Positions 18,343 through 26,695 of a stretch of 64,000 bases of DNA are shown here, piece after piece. The notes beneath the pieces are model-generated. The model ran no database searches. It was given only the letters and a program-made list of their open reading frames with translations, and was not told where the DNA came from. How positions within the stretch are numbered: position 1 is the stretch's first letter; every line of letters begins with the position of its first letter. A program made the translations under genes and the position numbers. Source of the stretch: Bacteroidota bacterium (GTDB taxonomy: Bacteria; Bacteroidota; Bacteroidia; Bacteroidales; UBA12077); the NCBI GenBank assembly GCA_020444275.1, contig JAHLLG010000001.1, forward strand, positions 833,773 to 897,772, in the 5' to 3' direction.

Positions 18343-18373
18343 CAAAAGTACTTTAAAAAAGTTATAATACAAA
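18343..18373 (-). promoter_or_regulatory. Bacteroidota-type promoter of the riboswitch-receptor transcript
   Basis: On the leftward strand TTTG (18373-18370), 19-nt spacer, TACTTTTG (18350-18343): an exact match to the TTTG-N19..21-TAnnTTTG consensus. The predicted start is around 18337, at the edge of the TPP aptamer. The -33 element overlaps the T-tract of the thioredoxin terminator. Confidence 0.75.
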
Positions 18374-18400
18374 AAAAGGTTGGCAAAAACGCCAACCTTC
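18371..18400 (-). terminator. Rho-independent terminator of the thioredoxin gene
   Basis: Leftward strand AAGGTTGGC-loop-GCCAACCTT followed by seven T, 31 bp after the stop codon. It insulates thioredoxin from the riboswitch unit. Confidence 0.88.
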
Positions 18401-18431
18401 TTTACAATAGAGTTATGTAAAAATGTTCATT

Positions 18432-18791
18432 CTAGTTCTCCACTTTTAACACATCTTTAATGGCTTTTTCTAAAGAGTCTTTTGGTAAAGCTCCTTGTGC
18501 CATTTGTGGTTGATCTTTCATTGGAACGAATAATAACGAAGGAATACTTCTGATACCAAACATACCAGCAAGTTCCTGTTGATCTTCTGTATCAACTTTA
18601 TATATGTTTAGTTTACCTTCATACTCTTTTGATAATTCTTCCAAAATTGGTGCTACCATTTTACAAGGCTGACACCAGTCAGCATAAAAGTCGATTAAAC
18701 ATGGCTTATCTCCTTCAAATTTCCAATCTTTGTTTTCTTCCCAGTTAAAAACTTTTTCCTTAAATGTTTCTTTTGTTAAATGTTCTAGCAT
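18432..18791 (-). CDS. Thioredoxin with WCQPC active site
   Basis: 119 residues, a little longer than the typical 105-110, with no signal peptide, so cytoplasmic. Thioredoxin fold landmarks: CLIDFYADWCQPCKM with redox cysteines C40 and C43, the conserved cis-Pro region IRSIPSLLFV, and PILEELSKEY. The residue after the first cysteine is Gln instead of the usual Gly (WCQPC for WCGPC), which may shift the redox potential. Role: thiol-disulfide exchange with ribonucleotide reductase, peroxiredoxins and similar partners. Monocistronic, ended by its own terminator. Confidence 0.9.
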   Translation of the reverse strand: MLEHLTKETFKEKVFNWEENKDWKFEGDKPCLIDFYADWCQPCKMVAPILEELSKEYEGKLNIYKVDTEDQQELAGMFGIRSIPSLLFVPMKDQPQMAQGALPKDSLEKAIKDVLKVEN

Positions 18792-18925
18792 TTCGTTTTA
18801 ATTTAATTATGTGATTAATTACTATTTATTTCAAAATATCAATATATGAATTTATATGCATAATATCAAACTACATTCCAAACAGTAAAAACCAACGAAT
18901 AGTTCAGAATAATGACAAATAATTG

Positions 18926-18933
18926 TAATTTTG
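18926..18933 (+). promoter_or_regulatory. -7 promoter element before the CCA-adding enzyme gene
   Basis: TAATTTTG matches TAnnTTTG; no good TTTG lies at the expected upstream distance. Used here mainly to decide the start codon. Confidence 0.4.
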
Positions 18934-18965
18934 TCATGAAATCCAATAAATTGTCATATATACAT

Positions 18966-20375
18966 ATGAAGAAATGTCTTAATGATCCTATTTTTAAAGT
19001 GATATCTGAGGTGGGAGCCTCGGAGAGTACACCCGTATATGTAATTGGAGGATTTGTAAGAGATATTTTTTTAAACAGGAAATCAAAAGATATTGATATA
19101 GTTGCTATTGGCAGTGGAATAAACATTGCCGAAAAAGTAGCCAGAAATCTGGGACCAAAAACTAAAGTAAATGTTTTCAAAAATTTTGGTACGGCTATGA
19201 TTCGGCATAAGGATTACGAAATTGAATTTGTTGGTGCCAGAAAAGAATCATATAACAGAGATTCACGAAAACCAATTGTTGAGAATGGAACGTTGGAAGA
19301 TGATCAGAAACGACGCGATTTTACAATAAACGCTTTGGCTATATCATTAAATACTAACGATTATGGCGAACTGTTGGATCCGTTTCAGGGGCAAGAAGAT
19401 TTAAAGAATAAAATTATACGGACTCCATTGGATCCTGATCAAACCTTTTCAGACGATCCGTTAAGAATGTTTCGTGCAATACGATTTTCTACTCAATTAA
19501 ATTTTAGAATTGAAGAGAATACGTATCAATCAATTGCCAAGAATAAGACACGAGTTGATATACTTTCCAGAGAACGTATTGTGGACGAACTTAATAAAAT
19601 ATTACTTTCTCCAAAACCTTCAATGGGATTTAAAGCACTTGAAAATACGGGACTATTAAATGAATTTTTTCCTGAACTTCAAGAACTAAAGGGTGTAGAA
19701 AAGAAGGAAGGCAAGATGCATAAAGACAATTTTTATCATACACTTGAAGTGTTAGATAATGTGCGCATTAAGTCGGAAAAACTATGGCTCTTATGGGCAG
19801 CATTGTTGCATGATATTGCCAAACCCAAAACCAAGAAGTATATTCCGGATATTGGTTGGACATTCCATGGGCATGAGTTTCTGGGTGCTAAAATGATTCC
19901 TTCCATATTCAAAAAGATGAAATTACCATTAAATGAAAAAATGAAGTATGTGCAAAAGCTTATTCAGTTGCATTTACGTCCAATAGTTTTATCACAAGAT
20001 ATTGTAACCGATTCTGCTGTTCGGAGATTATTATTCGATGCCGGTGATGATATTGATGATTTAATGTTATTATGCGAAGCTGACATTACATCAAAGAACG
20101 AGTATACGGTTCAGAAGCATTTAAATAACTTTAAAATAGTTCGCGAAAAATTGGTTGAAATTGAAGAGAAAGACGCATTACGTAATTTTCAACCACCAAT
20201 TTCCGGCGAATTGATCATCGAAACTTTTGGATTAAAACCAAGCAAAACGGTTGGCGATATTAAGAATGCTATTAGAGAAGCAATTCTTGAAGGCGAAATT
20301 CGAAACGATTACGATGAGGCATATCATTATATGTTAAAAAAAGGGCAGGAGTTAGGATTAAAGCCTAAACATTAA
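18966..20375 (+). CDS. CCA-adding tRNA nucleotidyltransferase with HD domain
   Basis: 469 residues from the ATG at 18966. Starts at 18936 and 18912 are open, but a -7 element TAATTTTG at 18926-18933 places transcription near 18940, so 18966 is preferred; some homologues do carry a few more N-terminal residues. Class II nucleotidyltransferase core: [11 protein letters not shown] and KDIDIVAIG (catalytic DxD), [10 protein letters not shown], and the template-type [17 protein letters not shown]; then RNA-binding arm ([18 protein letters not shown]) and a C-terminal HD domain with HxxxTLEV and [10 protein letters not shown]. Reaction: adds or repairs the 3' CCA end of tRNAs using CTP and ATP; the HD domain gives phosphohydrolase activities in some members. 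Followed 17 bp later by the beta-lactamase gene. Confidence 0.92.
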   Translation: MKKCLNDPIFKVISEVGASESTPVYVIGGFVRDIFLNRKSKDIDIVAIGSGINIAEKVARNLGPKTKVNVFKNFGTAMIRHKDYEIEFVGARKESYNRDSRKPIVENGTLEDDQKRRDFTINALAISLNTNDYGELLDPFQGQEDLKNKIIRTPLDPDQTFSDDPLRMFRAIRFSTQLNFRIEENTYQSIAKNKTRVDILSRERIVDELNKILLSPKPSMGFKALENTGLLNEFFPELQELKGVEKKEGKMHKDNFYHTLEVLDNVRIKSEKLWLLWAALLHDIAKPKTKKYIPDIGWTFHGHEFLGAKMIPSIFKKMKLPLNEKMKYVQKLIQLHLRPIVLSQDIVTDSAVRRLLFDAGDDIDDLMLLCEADITSKNEYTVQKHLNNFKIVREKLVEIEEKDALRNFQPPISGELIIETFGLKPSKTVGDIKNAIREAILEGEIRNDYDEAYHYMLKKGQELGLKPKH

Positions 20376-20392
20376 TTTTTAGTTGTAAAACC

Positions 20393-21148
20393 ATGAAGAG
20401 AAATTTAATTCTATTGTTATTATTCTTGGGCAGTTTGTCAGTGTTGAATGCTAAAAACCCTAAAAGTATTATTATTGATGATGACATGGAATTAATTCAG
20501 ATTGTTGATTCTGTTTATATGCATGTAACCTGGGAAACAAGTGAAAAGTATGGAAGGTTTTCTTCAAATGGATTGATTTATGTTAAGCATGGTGAGGCCA
20601 TAATGATTGATACTCCTGCAAACAATAATAAAACTAAAAAATTAACCGAATTTCTAAAAGATTCTCTGAATGTTACCTTAACCAAATTAATAATCGGACA
20701 TTTTCACAGTGATTGCCTGGGTGGTTTGGAATATATTCAGAGTATTGAGGTTGAGTCAATTGCAAATAAGCTAACTATTGATAAATGTAAAGAGCTGGAT
20801 TTACCAATACCATCAACCTCATTCGAGGATTCTCTTGTGTTTAATTTTAATGGAGTAAACGTTGAGTGCCGTTTTTTTGGAGGAGGACATACTTATGATA
20901 ATATTATTGTTTGGTTGCCCGAAACGAGAATTCTTTTTGGAGGATGCTTAATAAAATCTATGCGATCAAGGGGTTTGGGAAATCTTACAGATGCTGTTGT
21001 TGAAGACTGGGAACAAACAGTTCAAAAAATATTGGACTCCTACTCTGATATTCGGGTTGTAATTCCCGGACATGGATCAATGGGAGGAGAAGATTTATTA
21101 AAGCATACTATTGATCTGGTTCAAAAAGAAAAGAATGCTACTTTGTAG
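20393..21148 (+). CDS. Subclass B1 metallo-beta-lactamase, CcrA/CfiA-like
   Basis: 251 residues with a signal peptide (1-20, SVLNA). All six zinc ligands of subclass B1 are visible: H103, H105 and D107 in GHFHSDCLGG (three-His site plus Asp), H166 in GGGHTYDN, C185 in LFGGCLIK, H227 in VIPGHGSMGG. The substrate-carboxylate Lys (K188, three after the zinc Cys) and the Asn of the oxyanion side (N197 in GLGN) are also kept. Flanking text such as DNIIVWLP and GNLTDAVVEDW closely follows my memory of Bacteroides fragilis CcrA/CfiA. Predicted reaction: periplasmic hydrolysis of beta-lactams including carbapenems. It lies 17 bp after a housekeeping tRNA gene with no mobile element, so it looks like a chromosomal ancestral enzyme. 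Activity and promoter strength cannot be read here. Confidence 0.88.
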   Translation: MKRNLILLLLFLGSLSVLNAKNPKSIIIDDDMELIQIVDSVYMHVTWETSEKYGRFSSNGLIYVKHGEAIMIDTPANNNKTKKLTEFLKDSLNVTLTKLIIGHFHSDCLGGLEYIQSIEVESIANKLTIDKCKELDLPIPSTSFEDSLVFNFNGVNVECRFFGGGHTYDNIIVWLPETRILFGGCLIKSMRSRGLGNLTDAVVEDWEQTVQKILDSYSDIRVVIPGHGSMGGEDLLKHTIDLVQKEKNATL

Positions 21149-21169
21149 TCAAGTTAATGCAGATTGGCC

Positions 21170-22198
21170 TTATTTATTAAAATTCAGAATAAGATACGTT
21201 GGTAAATGATCGCTAAAACCACCATTATATTTATATCCAATAAATGTGCGTTTGGGTTCGAAACCGTAATAACCTTCATCAGGTTCTAATAGAAAATCAG
21301 CATTAAAAATATGTATATCATCCAGTGATGTAGTAATTTTATTATTTTTCTGCAATAAACTTCCGGAAACCATAAACTGATCTAATACTCCCCATTCACC
21401 CTGATATTTATGAGATCCAATATTTTTTGTGTTAAATAAGTGTGCCGATAGGTTATACAATTGTCCGTTTTCAATACTTTCGAATTCCTGCCTGGCATGT
21501 AAAATCTCACTTATACTTTTATTATCCGGATAATCGTTAAAATCGCCTGTAACGATAATATTTGATTCAGGATTTATTTGAAATATGGAATCAACTTTTG
21601 ATTTTAAAATCGAAGCAACGAAAACTCTTCTGCTTTCGGATTCTAACTGCCCACCCCAGCGCGAAGGCCAGTGGTTAACAAAAATATTTAGTGTATCTGT
21701 TTTATTTGCTATTCCTTGAACATATAAAATGTCACGTGTTTTGCTATCGGGATTATCCGGAAAGTGAATAGGAATAGTTTCGTAACGCAAAGGTTTGAAT
21801 AATTCTTCCAGGTATAATAAGCCAACATCAATGCCCCTTCTGTCAGGAGAATCCTTATGAATAATTTGATAATCGAATTTAACTAATGGAGTATTATTAA
21901 CCAAATCGGATAATACTTTTTTATTCTCAATTTCACACAGGCCAATAATAGCCGGAGGATTCCATTCGCCAACAGCAACAATTACTTTATAGATATTTTT
22001 AATCTTATCGTAATATTTATAGGTGCTCCAAAATCGATCACCTTCAGGCAGAAATTCTTCGTCGTTTATTAATGTATCATCATAGGTGTCAAACAGGTTT
22101 TCTACGTTATAAAACATTACTTTATAGGAGTTGTCATTTTGCGAATATCCTAAGGATGAAACAAAAAGCAATAGAATTATGTAAAAACAAAATCTCAT
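21170..22198 (-). CDS. Secreted endonuclease/exonuclease/phosphatase-family protein
   Basis: 342 residues; signal peptide 1-19 (YIILLLFVSSLGYSQ). EEP fold landmarks: MFYNVENLFD (N-terminal Asn-Glu metal site), IIGLCEIEN (metal-binding Glu), FVNHWPSRWGG (catalytic His), VTGDFNDYPDN (Asp/Asn pair) and SDHLPTYL (final Asp-His). All catalytic residues are present, so it should be an active Mg-dependent phosphodiesterase outside the cytoplasm, on nucleic acids or other phosphoesters. Six bp downstream of the beta-helix lipoprotein gene, so probably cotranscribed. The substrate is unknown; extracellular DNA scavenging is one plausible use. Confidence 0.87.
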   Translation of the reverse strand: MRFCFYIILLLFVSSLGYSQNDNSYKVMFYNVENLFDTYDDTLINDEEFLPEGDRFWSTYKYYDKIKNIYKVIVAVGEWNPPAIIGLCEIENKKVLSDLVNNTPLVKFDYQIIHKDSPDRRGIDVGLLYLEELFKPLRYETIPIHFPDNPDSKTRDILYVQGIANKTDTLNIFVNHWPSRWGGQLESESRRVFVASILKSKVDSIFQINPESNIIVTGDFNDYPDNKSISEILHARQEFESIENGQLYNLSAHLFNTKNIGSHKYQGEWGVLDQFMVSGSLLQKNNKITTSLDDIHIFNADFLLEPDEGYYGFEPKRTFIGYKYNGGFSDHLPTYLILNFNK

Positions 22199-22204
22199 TG
22201 TATT

Positions 22205-23611
22205 TTAATTTTCAATACGTTCAAAAGCTCCCAGGTCTGGTCCGTTGTCAGCAGTTCGGTTATTCAAATTTAAATCAAGTGGAAATAAATTGCCATATTC
22301 TGGATTACCATAATCTTTTACTACCGATAAGGTGTCTATTTCAAAATCACCTTCATATGGATCAACGAATTTAGGATCAATATCAACTATTACATTTTCA
22401 AACTGATTGGTATTTGAAGTTGAAAATTCGCCATCTACTTTAATTAATGTGTGATCAAATTTAAAATCTAAATTACCTTGATCGATTTTATCAATTATAA
22501 CTTCTGAGTCTTTGTTGCCGTAAATTATACAGTTGCCAAAAAAGGCTTTATCCATAGGGCGAACTTGTACGTTTCCATTAACATCAATATAATAATTGTT
22601 TAAAAGTACCGATGGAGTTGTTCTGGTTGAATGTCCCCAATAGTTAGCTACAGTGCAATGATAAAATTCATATGATCCTCCCAAGGTAAGCGCAATAGCA
22701 AATTGGCCACAGTTACTAATCAGGTTGTTATATGCTTCAATGGTTGAACCTTGTGCATAAATTCCCGTTGAAGTCATATTTTCAATTCTACTATTTGAAA
22801 TATGAAGTGTAGGCTTGGATAGGCTTACAACCGTATCAACCTGTATGCCAATAATTGCACTTTTTATTTCGGTAAAATTGAAAAAGTTATCTTTACTTCC
22901 GGCCATAAGCCAAATTCCATCCCATTGACCAGGGATATCTTCATATTCATTTTCAAGTCTGTCGCCCTGAAAAACAATTGGAGAATCGAATGTGCCATCA
23001 GCTTTAATTGTCCCGGCAACATATAATCTCGAGTTTTTATGGAAATATATCATGGTTCCCGGATCAATCGTAAGAATACTATTAGTATCTACCAGCATCG
23101 AGTTATAAATAAGGTATGGCTTATCACTATTCCAATTTTGAGTGCCGACAATCTCACCATTCATAATATTTACATCCTGACCCCAGGATATCAGATCAAT
23201 ATCCTGTTGTTTGTTGTTAAATGAAAATATAATGGAATCTTTAACAACCAGCGGGAGATTTGAGTTATTTGGATCAATAGTAACTTCTACAAAAATGAAC
23301 AAACTATCTTTTTCTCTTAATTCAACTTGATCCAATCTGGTTCCGGCAAAACCATCAATATTTAATCTATATTGCGAGTTTTCGCCTCCTGCCAAATAAA
23401 TTGAATTTATATTTAAACGCTCATTGTAAGGGTTTTTTACGGTGAACCTTTTCGTTGCCGATCCAATTGTTGTGAAAATAGTGTCGAATAAAACAGTGTC
23501 TTGCGAAAAAACAAGTGTGGCATTGCCCGATGTATTAAACTCTTGTTTTTCGCAGGCCATAAATAATTTTATAAGTATTAGCGGTAAAAGTAATTTTAAT
23601 ATTTTGAGCAT
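22205..23611 (-). CDS. Beta-helix lipoprotein
   Basis: 468 residues from the ATG at 23611, chosen because it gives a compact lipoprotein signal ending at lipobox LFMAC; an ATG at 23644 adds 11 residues. The N-terminal part (about 30-130) is an Ig-like domain (TLVFSQDTVLFDTIFTTIGSATKRFTVKNPYN). The rest contains parallel-beta-helix features: TIDPGTMIYFHKNSRLYVAGTIKADGTFDSPIVFQG, SNSRIENMTSTGIYAQGS and VANYWGHSTRTTPSVLLNN, ending in DLGAFERIEN, a tail often found in right-handed beta-helix surface proteins. Likely outer-membrane anchored. No catalytic residues of polysaccharide lyases could be identified. Confidence 0.75.
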   Translation of the reverse strand: MLKILKLLLPLILIKLFMACEKQEFNTSGNATLVFSQDTVLFDTIFTTIGSATKRFTVKNPYNERLNINSIYLAGGENSQYRLNIDGFAGTRLDQVELREKDSLFIFVEVTIDPNNSNLPLVVKDSIIFSFNNKQQDIDLISWGQDVNIMNGEIVGTQNWNSDKPYLIYNSMLVDTNSILTIDPGTMIYFHKNSRLYVAGTIKADGTFDSPIVFQGDRLENEYEDIPGQWDGIWLMAGSKDNFFNFTEIKSAIIGIQVDTVVSLSKPTLHISNSRIENMTSTGIYAQGSTIEAYNNLISNCGQFAIALTLGGSYEFYHCTVANYWGHSTRTTPSVLLNNYYIDVNGNVQVRPMDKAFFGNCIIYGNKDSEVIIDKIDQGNLDFKFDHTLIKVDGEFSTSNTNQFENVIVDIDPKFVDPYEGDFEIDTLSVVKDYGNPEYGNLFPLDLNLNNRTADNGPDLGAFERIEN

Positions 23612-23750
23612 TATTATTAATCTATTTGGATTGCTAAATAACATAAAATTAACGATATATTCTAAGTTAAATTTTAAATTAACTTAACTTTTTGTTGAAA
23701 TTATAAGACTTTTATAATTATATTTGATGGGATGATTTTAAATAATTGAT

Positions 23751-23758
23751 TACATTTG
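23751..23758 (+). promoter_or_regulatory. -7 promoter element before the GNAT gene
   Basis: TACATTTG matches TAnnTTTG; the nearest TTTG is 24 bp upstream (23723-23726), a little too far for consensus. Confidence 0.35.
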
Positions 23759-23792
23759 TTTATATAGACAACACTAATTTCCTTTTTAAACG

Positions 23793-24293
23793 ATGCAAGT
23801 AGAAAAAGCAAACGCAGGCAACATATTAGAAGTAATGTACTTATTGCAGCATTGCATTGAGGATTTCAATAAAAATAGTGTTTATCAGTGGAATAGTGCT
23901 TATCCTGATTATTTTAAGTTGTTACGTGAGGTTGAAAATAAAACCCTGTATATCATCAAGAATAAAGGCGTTTGCATTGGTACTATAACTTTTGATGAAC
24001 AACAGGAATCAGTATTTGATAAGATAGAATGGAAGAATAAGAATGATAAATTTATAGTGATTCACCGTATTGCCGTTTTTCCTACATGGCAGAAGAAAGG
24101 GATAGGAAGGAAGTTGATAGAATTTGCGGAAAAATATGCGACTGAGAATGGTTATAAATCTATACGGTTGGATGTAGCCAGTTCCAGTGAGCATTTAATA
24201 AAATTATACGAAAGCATTGGATATGCTTTTACTGGAGAGGTATTATATCCAAAACAAAAGGAACCATTTAAATGTCTTGAGAAAGTAATTTAA
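23793..24293 (+). CDS. GNAT-family N-acetyltransferase
   Basis: 166 residues, single GNAT domain. Acetyl-CoA pyrophosphate loop in motif A: VIHRIAVFPTWQKKGIGRKLIEFAEKYA with the Q/RxxGxG/A signature QKKGIG. Motif B: YKSIRLDVASSSEHLIKLYESIGYAFTGE. Cytoplasmic. The acceptor (amine, amino acid, peptide or ribosomal protein) cannot be told from sequence. Monogenic: a terminator follows 23 bp after the stop and neighbours are on the opposite strand. Confidence 0.88.
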   Translation: MQVEKANAGNILEVMYLLQHCIEDFNKNSVYQWNSAYPDYFKLLREVENKTLYIIKNKGVCIGTITFDEQQESVFDKIEWKNKNDKFIVIHRIAVFPTWQKKGIGRKLIEFAEKYATENGYKSIRLDVASSSEHLIKLYESIGYAFTGEVLYPKQKEPFKCLEKVI

Positions 24294-24315
24294 AAATATT
24301 TAATAATGAATAGAT

Positions 24316-24342
24316 GAGGGAGCTAATGTTGCTCCCTTTTTT
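24316..24342 (+). terminator. Rho-independent terminator of the GNAT gene
   Basis: GGGAGC (24318-24323) with GCTCCC (24331-24336), followed by six T. Confidence 0.85.
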
Positions 24343-24346
24343 AATG

Positions 24347-24374
24347 GTAAAAGCCCGAGTTACTACCCGGGCTT
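24347..24374 (-). terminator. Hairpin, probable terminator of the leftward TolC-like gene
   Basis: AAGCCCG (24351-24357) pairs with CGGGCTT (24368-24374); leftward it runs into TTTTACC, a short T-tract. It is about 110 bp past the stop codon; the interval holds AT-rich leader-like sequence with a mini-ORF (ATG 24463, MKKLICL). Confidence 0.5.
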
Positions 24375-24482
24375 GAGAAAAGCAATTTGAAATGAAAAAA
24401 CCAACTATTAATCCTAAACTATATAACTAAATCGCGAATATTTATTAACCTCTAAAAATTTACCATGAAGAAATTGATTTGC

Positions 24483-25910
24483 TTATAGTTTTATCTGCTC
24501 TCCTCTATAAAATTCTAGTATTTTTGTTCTGAATATATATTCATACTTTGCTTGCGCTAAGTTAGATTCTGCTGTATTCAAGTTATTTTTTGCTGTTTTA
24601 TATTCTACTATATCTACTAAACCAACCTGATATCTTTGTTCTGTATATCGAAATGCTTCCCGGGTTGACTTAACTGCTTGTAAATTTGCTGTATATCTGT
24701 CCATTGCTGCAATCGCTTGTGTGCGAGCTTGCTGAATGCTTTTATATAGATTTTGCTTTTGAAGGTCAAGATTTAATTTTGAATCGGCTAACTGTATTCT
24801 GGCCTGACTAATAGAATTTCCTGTTCTCCATTTATTAAAAATTGGAATTCTTAATGCTACAAATACTGCATTACTTTGTTTATCCGATATTTGATCTAAA
24901 TATGGATATGAATCAGCGTAGGTGTTGTAATAATTATAAGTGTAAATATTTTCTCCACTTTCGGTAACACCCGATGGTTGTTCTGATAATTGACTAACCA
25001 TGCCAGTAGCTCTATTATTCAATTCACTATACCTTGAGCTATATTGATAACCAATAGATAATGTCGGGCTGATAGCACCTTTTGAAATTGCCAAATTCTT
25101 TTCAGAACTTTTTAATTGTAATTCTGCACTTTTAATTTGAGGTAATACTTCAACAGCATCGCCATATATTTCTCTAATATCTGAAATGTCATCGGACAAA
25201 GTTATATCTGGTATTACAGGGAATACAATGTCAAACTCTTTTGTTTCTTCTAGATTTAAAAGCTGATACAACGAAAGGTAAGCTAACTTAAGATTGTTTT
25301 CTGCATCCGTTAAAGCTGCTTTCTCAGAAGCTGCTTGTGCTTCAATTTGCAATAGATCACCTTTTGCCGCATTACCTATTTCAACCAGACGTTTTGTTTT
25401 CTCAATCTGTTCCAAAGTCACATCTAATTGTTCTTTGGCATTATCTCTCAATTCTTTATTTAATAGTATCTGTAAATATGCTGTGGATACATTAATCGTA
25501 ATATCATTTTTCGCTTTATCTACATTTTGTAATTGTGCCAGAAAATCATACTTAGATCTTTTAATCGTATTTAAGGTCTGAAGGCCATTAAAAATAGTAA
25601 GTTCAGATCTTAAAGAAACATCACCACCCTGAAATGCTTCATTGGTGTATGAATATGTTTCGTAGTTTATTGCTCTACCAGAATTGTAGTAATGACTTCC
25701 GTTAGCATTAACTGTTGGAAGAAGCTCCATTTTTGACTGGAAATAATTACGTTCGGCACCTTCGGCTGATAATTCCTGCCTTTTAACTGTTATATTATTC
25801 TCAATGGCATAATTAATACAATCCTCAAGTGTCCAAAGTTTTTGTCCAAAAGAATTCGGAGTAATACTTGTAATTATTATTGCTGCTATAATTAACCGCA
25901 TAAATTTCAT
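24483..25910 (-). CDS. TolC-family outer-membrane efflux protein
   Basis: 475 residues with signal peptide (RLIIAAIIITSITPNSFGQ). The typical opening KLWTLEDCINYAIENNITVKRQELSAEGAERNYFQSKMELLPTVNANGS is followed by two structurally repeated halves of long coiled helices, each ending in a GYxYS/SxP-like beta part (ISPTLSIGYQYSSRYSEL). C-terminal RYQVGLVDIVEYKTAKNNLNTAESNLAQAKYEYIF is the standard OEP repeat. Trimeric channel-tunnel in the outer membrane serving an ABC, RND or type I exporter. It is alone on its strand with no adaptor or pump; the permease-less ABC pair at 1476-3453 lacks such a channel but is 21 kb away. Second TolC-like protein in the window (see 57851-59221). Confidence 0.92.
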   Translation of the reverse strand: MKFMRLIIAAIIITSITPNSFGQKLWTLEDCINYAIENNITVKRQELSAEGAERNYFQSKMELLPTVNANGSHYYNSGRAINYETYSYTNEAFQGGDVSLRSELTIFNGLQTLNTIKRSKYDFLAQLQNVDKAKNDITINVSTAYLQILLNKELRDNAKEQLDVTLEQIEKTKRLVEIGNAAKGDLLQIEAQAASEKAALTDAENNLKLAYLSLYQLLNLEETKEFDIVFPVIPDITLSDDISDIREIYGDAVEVLPQIKSAELQLKSSEKNLAISKGAISPTLSIGYQYSSRYSELNNRATGMVSQLSEQPSGVTESGENIYTYNYYNTYADSYPYLDQISDKQSNAVFVALRIPIFNKWRTGNSISQARIQLADSKLNLDLQKQNLYKSIQQARTQAIAAMDRYTANLQAVKSTREAFRYTEQRYQVGLVDIVEYKTAKNNLNTAESNLAQAKYEYIFRTKILEFYRGEQIKL

Positions 25911-26220
25911 ATCTAATATTATTTTATTTATTCAACAATTATTTCGTTTCAAGTTTATCATATATTGTGCCACACAATGTAATGGTCACAAAATCAAAAA
26001 AATACATAGTGAAGGAGTGTGTTTTTTATCTGGATAGGTGAACGATAATGAAACAGCCTATGTACGATAGTGAACACTTTAAATTCTAGGGTAAAAGTAT
26101 TTATTAAAACGTTAATTTAAAAATAAGGTGCGATAATTTGTTAAATCCATACGTTAAAAAAGTCATAAAAAAAACTACAATAATAAAGTATATTTTAGCT
26201 TCATCGAAAAGTATAAAAAA
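25911..26220. promoter_or_regulatory. Upstream region of the TolC-like gene with palindrome and direct repeats
   Basis: Divergent gap. Palindrome ATTGTG-CCA-CACAAT at 25964-25978, 54 bp from the TolC start. Further upstream ACGATAATGAA (26042-26052) and ACGATAGTGAA (26064-26074) are direct repeats exactly 22 bp apart, with a related CATAGTGAA at 26005-26013. Direct repeats two helical turns apart are a known operator geometry for LytTR regulators; which regulator binds is unknown. Confidence 0.35.
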
Positions 26221-26349
26221 ATGAAGAAATTATTTTATTCGATAAAAGACAAATTTGTTACAACACACAATTTAGATTTTGGGGTTCTTGTGTTATTTTC
26301 AATTGTAACTATAGTATTTATAATATCATTTGTTAAGATATATTTCTAA
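26221..26349 (+). CDS. Small single-pass membrane protein, 42 aa
   Basis: ATG at 26221 to TAA at 26349. The N-terminal half is basic and polar (KKLFYSIKDKFVTTHNLDF), the C-terminal half is one hydrophobic helix (GVLVLFSIVTIVFIISFVKIYF). It is followed by the 98-residue gene 28 bp later and the trypsin-fold gene on the same strand. The predicted topology and conserved spacing in a small rightward operon make it a credible gene, but with 42 codons chance cannot be excluded. Function unknown. Confidence 0.5.
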   Translation: MKKLFYSIKDKFVTTHNLDFGVLVLFSIVTIVFIISFVKIYF

Positions 26350-26377
26350 TAAATAGATATTTATATAAGTAAGAACA

Positions 26378-26674
26378 ATGAATTCGGTTAATATTAAGGT
26401 TAACGTACGGAGTAAAAAAGAAGTTGAAACACTGGTGTTATATCATAAGATTTATTCAACACCTTACGGTATTGTAAACCACTGGTTAACCGATTCAAAT
26501 TCGCGCTACCGATTGGAGGTAATTATAGATGAAGATGATGTAACTGTAAATCCTGCTAAGATTACAAAATCATTAGATATTACAACTGATGACTGGGGGA
26601 TAGCAGATCAAATGATGTTACTATTAAATGAAAATAAAAACTTTCAATTTCAAGAACAGAAATTGAGTTTTTAG
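26378..26674 (+). CDS. Hypothetical protein, 98 aa
   Basis: Unrecognised. No signal or membrane segment; sequence suggests a small alpha/beta domain (VNIKVNVRSKKEVETLVLYHKIYS, then YRLEVIIDEDDVTVNPAKITKSL) with an acidic middle. It lies 21 bp before the trypsin-fold protein and 28 bp after the 42-residue membrane protein, all in the same direction, so the three may act together. Nothing further can be claimed. Confidence 0.65.
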   Translation: MNSVNIKVNVRSKKEVETLVLYHKIYSTPYGIVNHWLTDSNSRYRLEVIIDEDDVTVNPAKITKSLDITTDDWGIADQMMLLLNENKNFQFQEQKLSF

Positions 26675-26695
26675 TAATTCAAAAATTTATTAACC

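Noticed and set aside
24463-24486. Short protein-coding gene MKKLICL
   Set aside because: Eight codons only and overlaps the stop of the TolC-like gene; kept only as a possible leader remnant.
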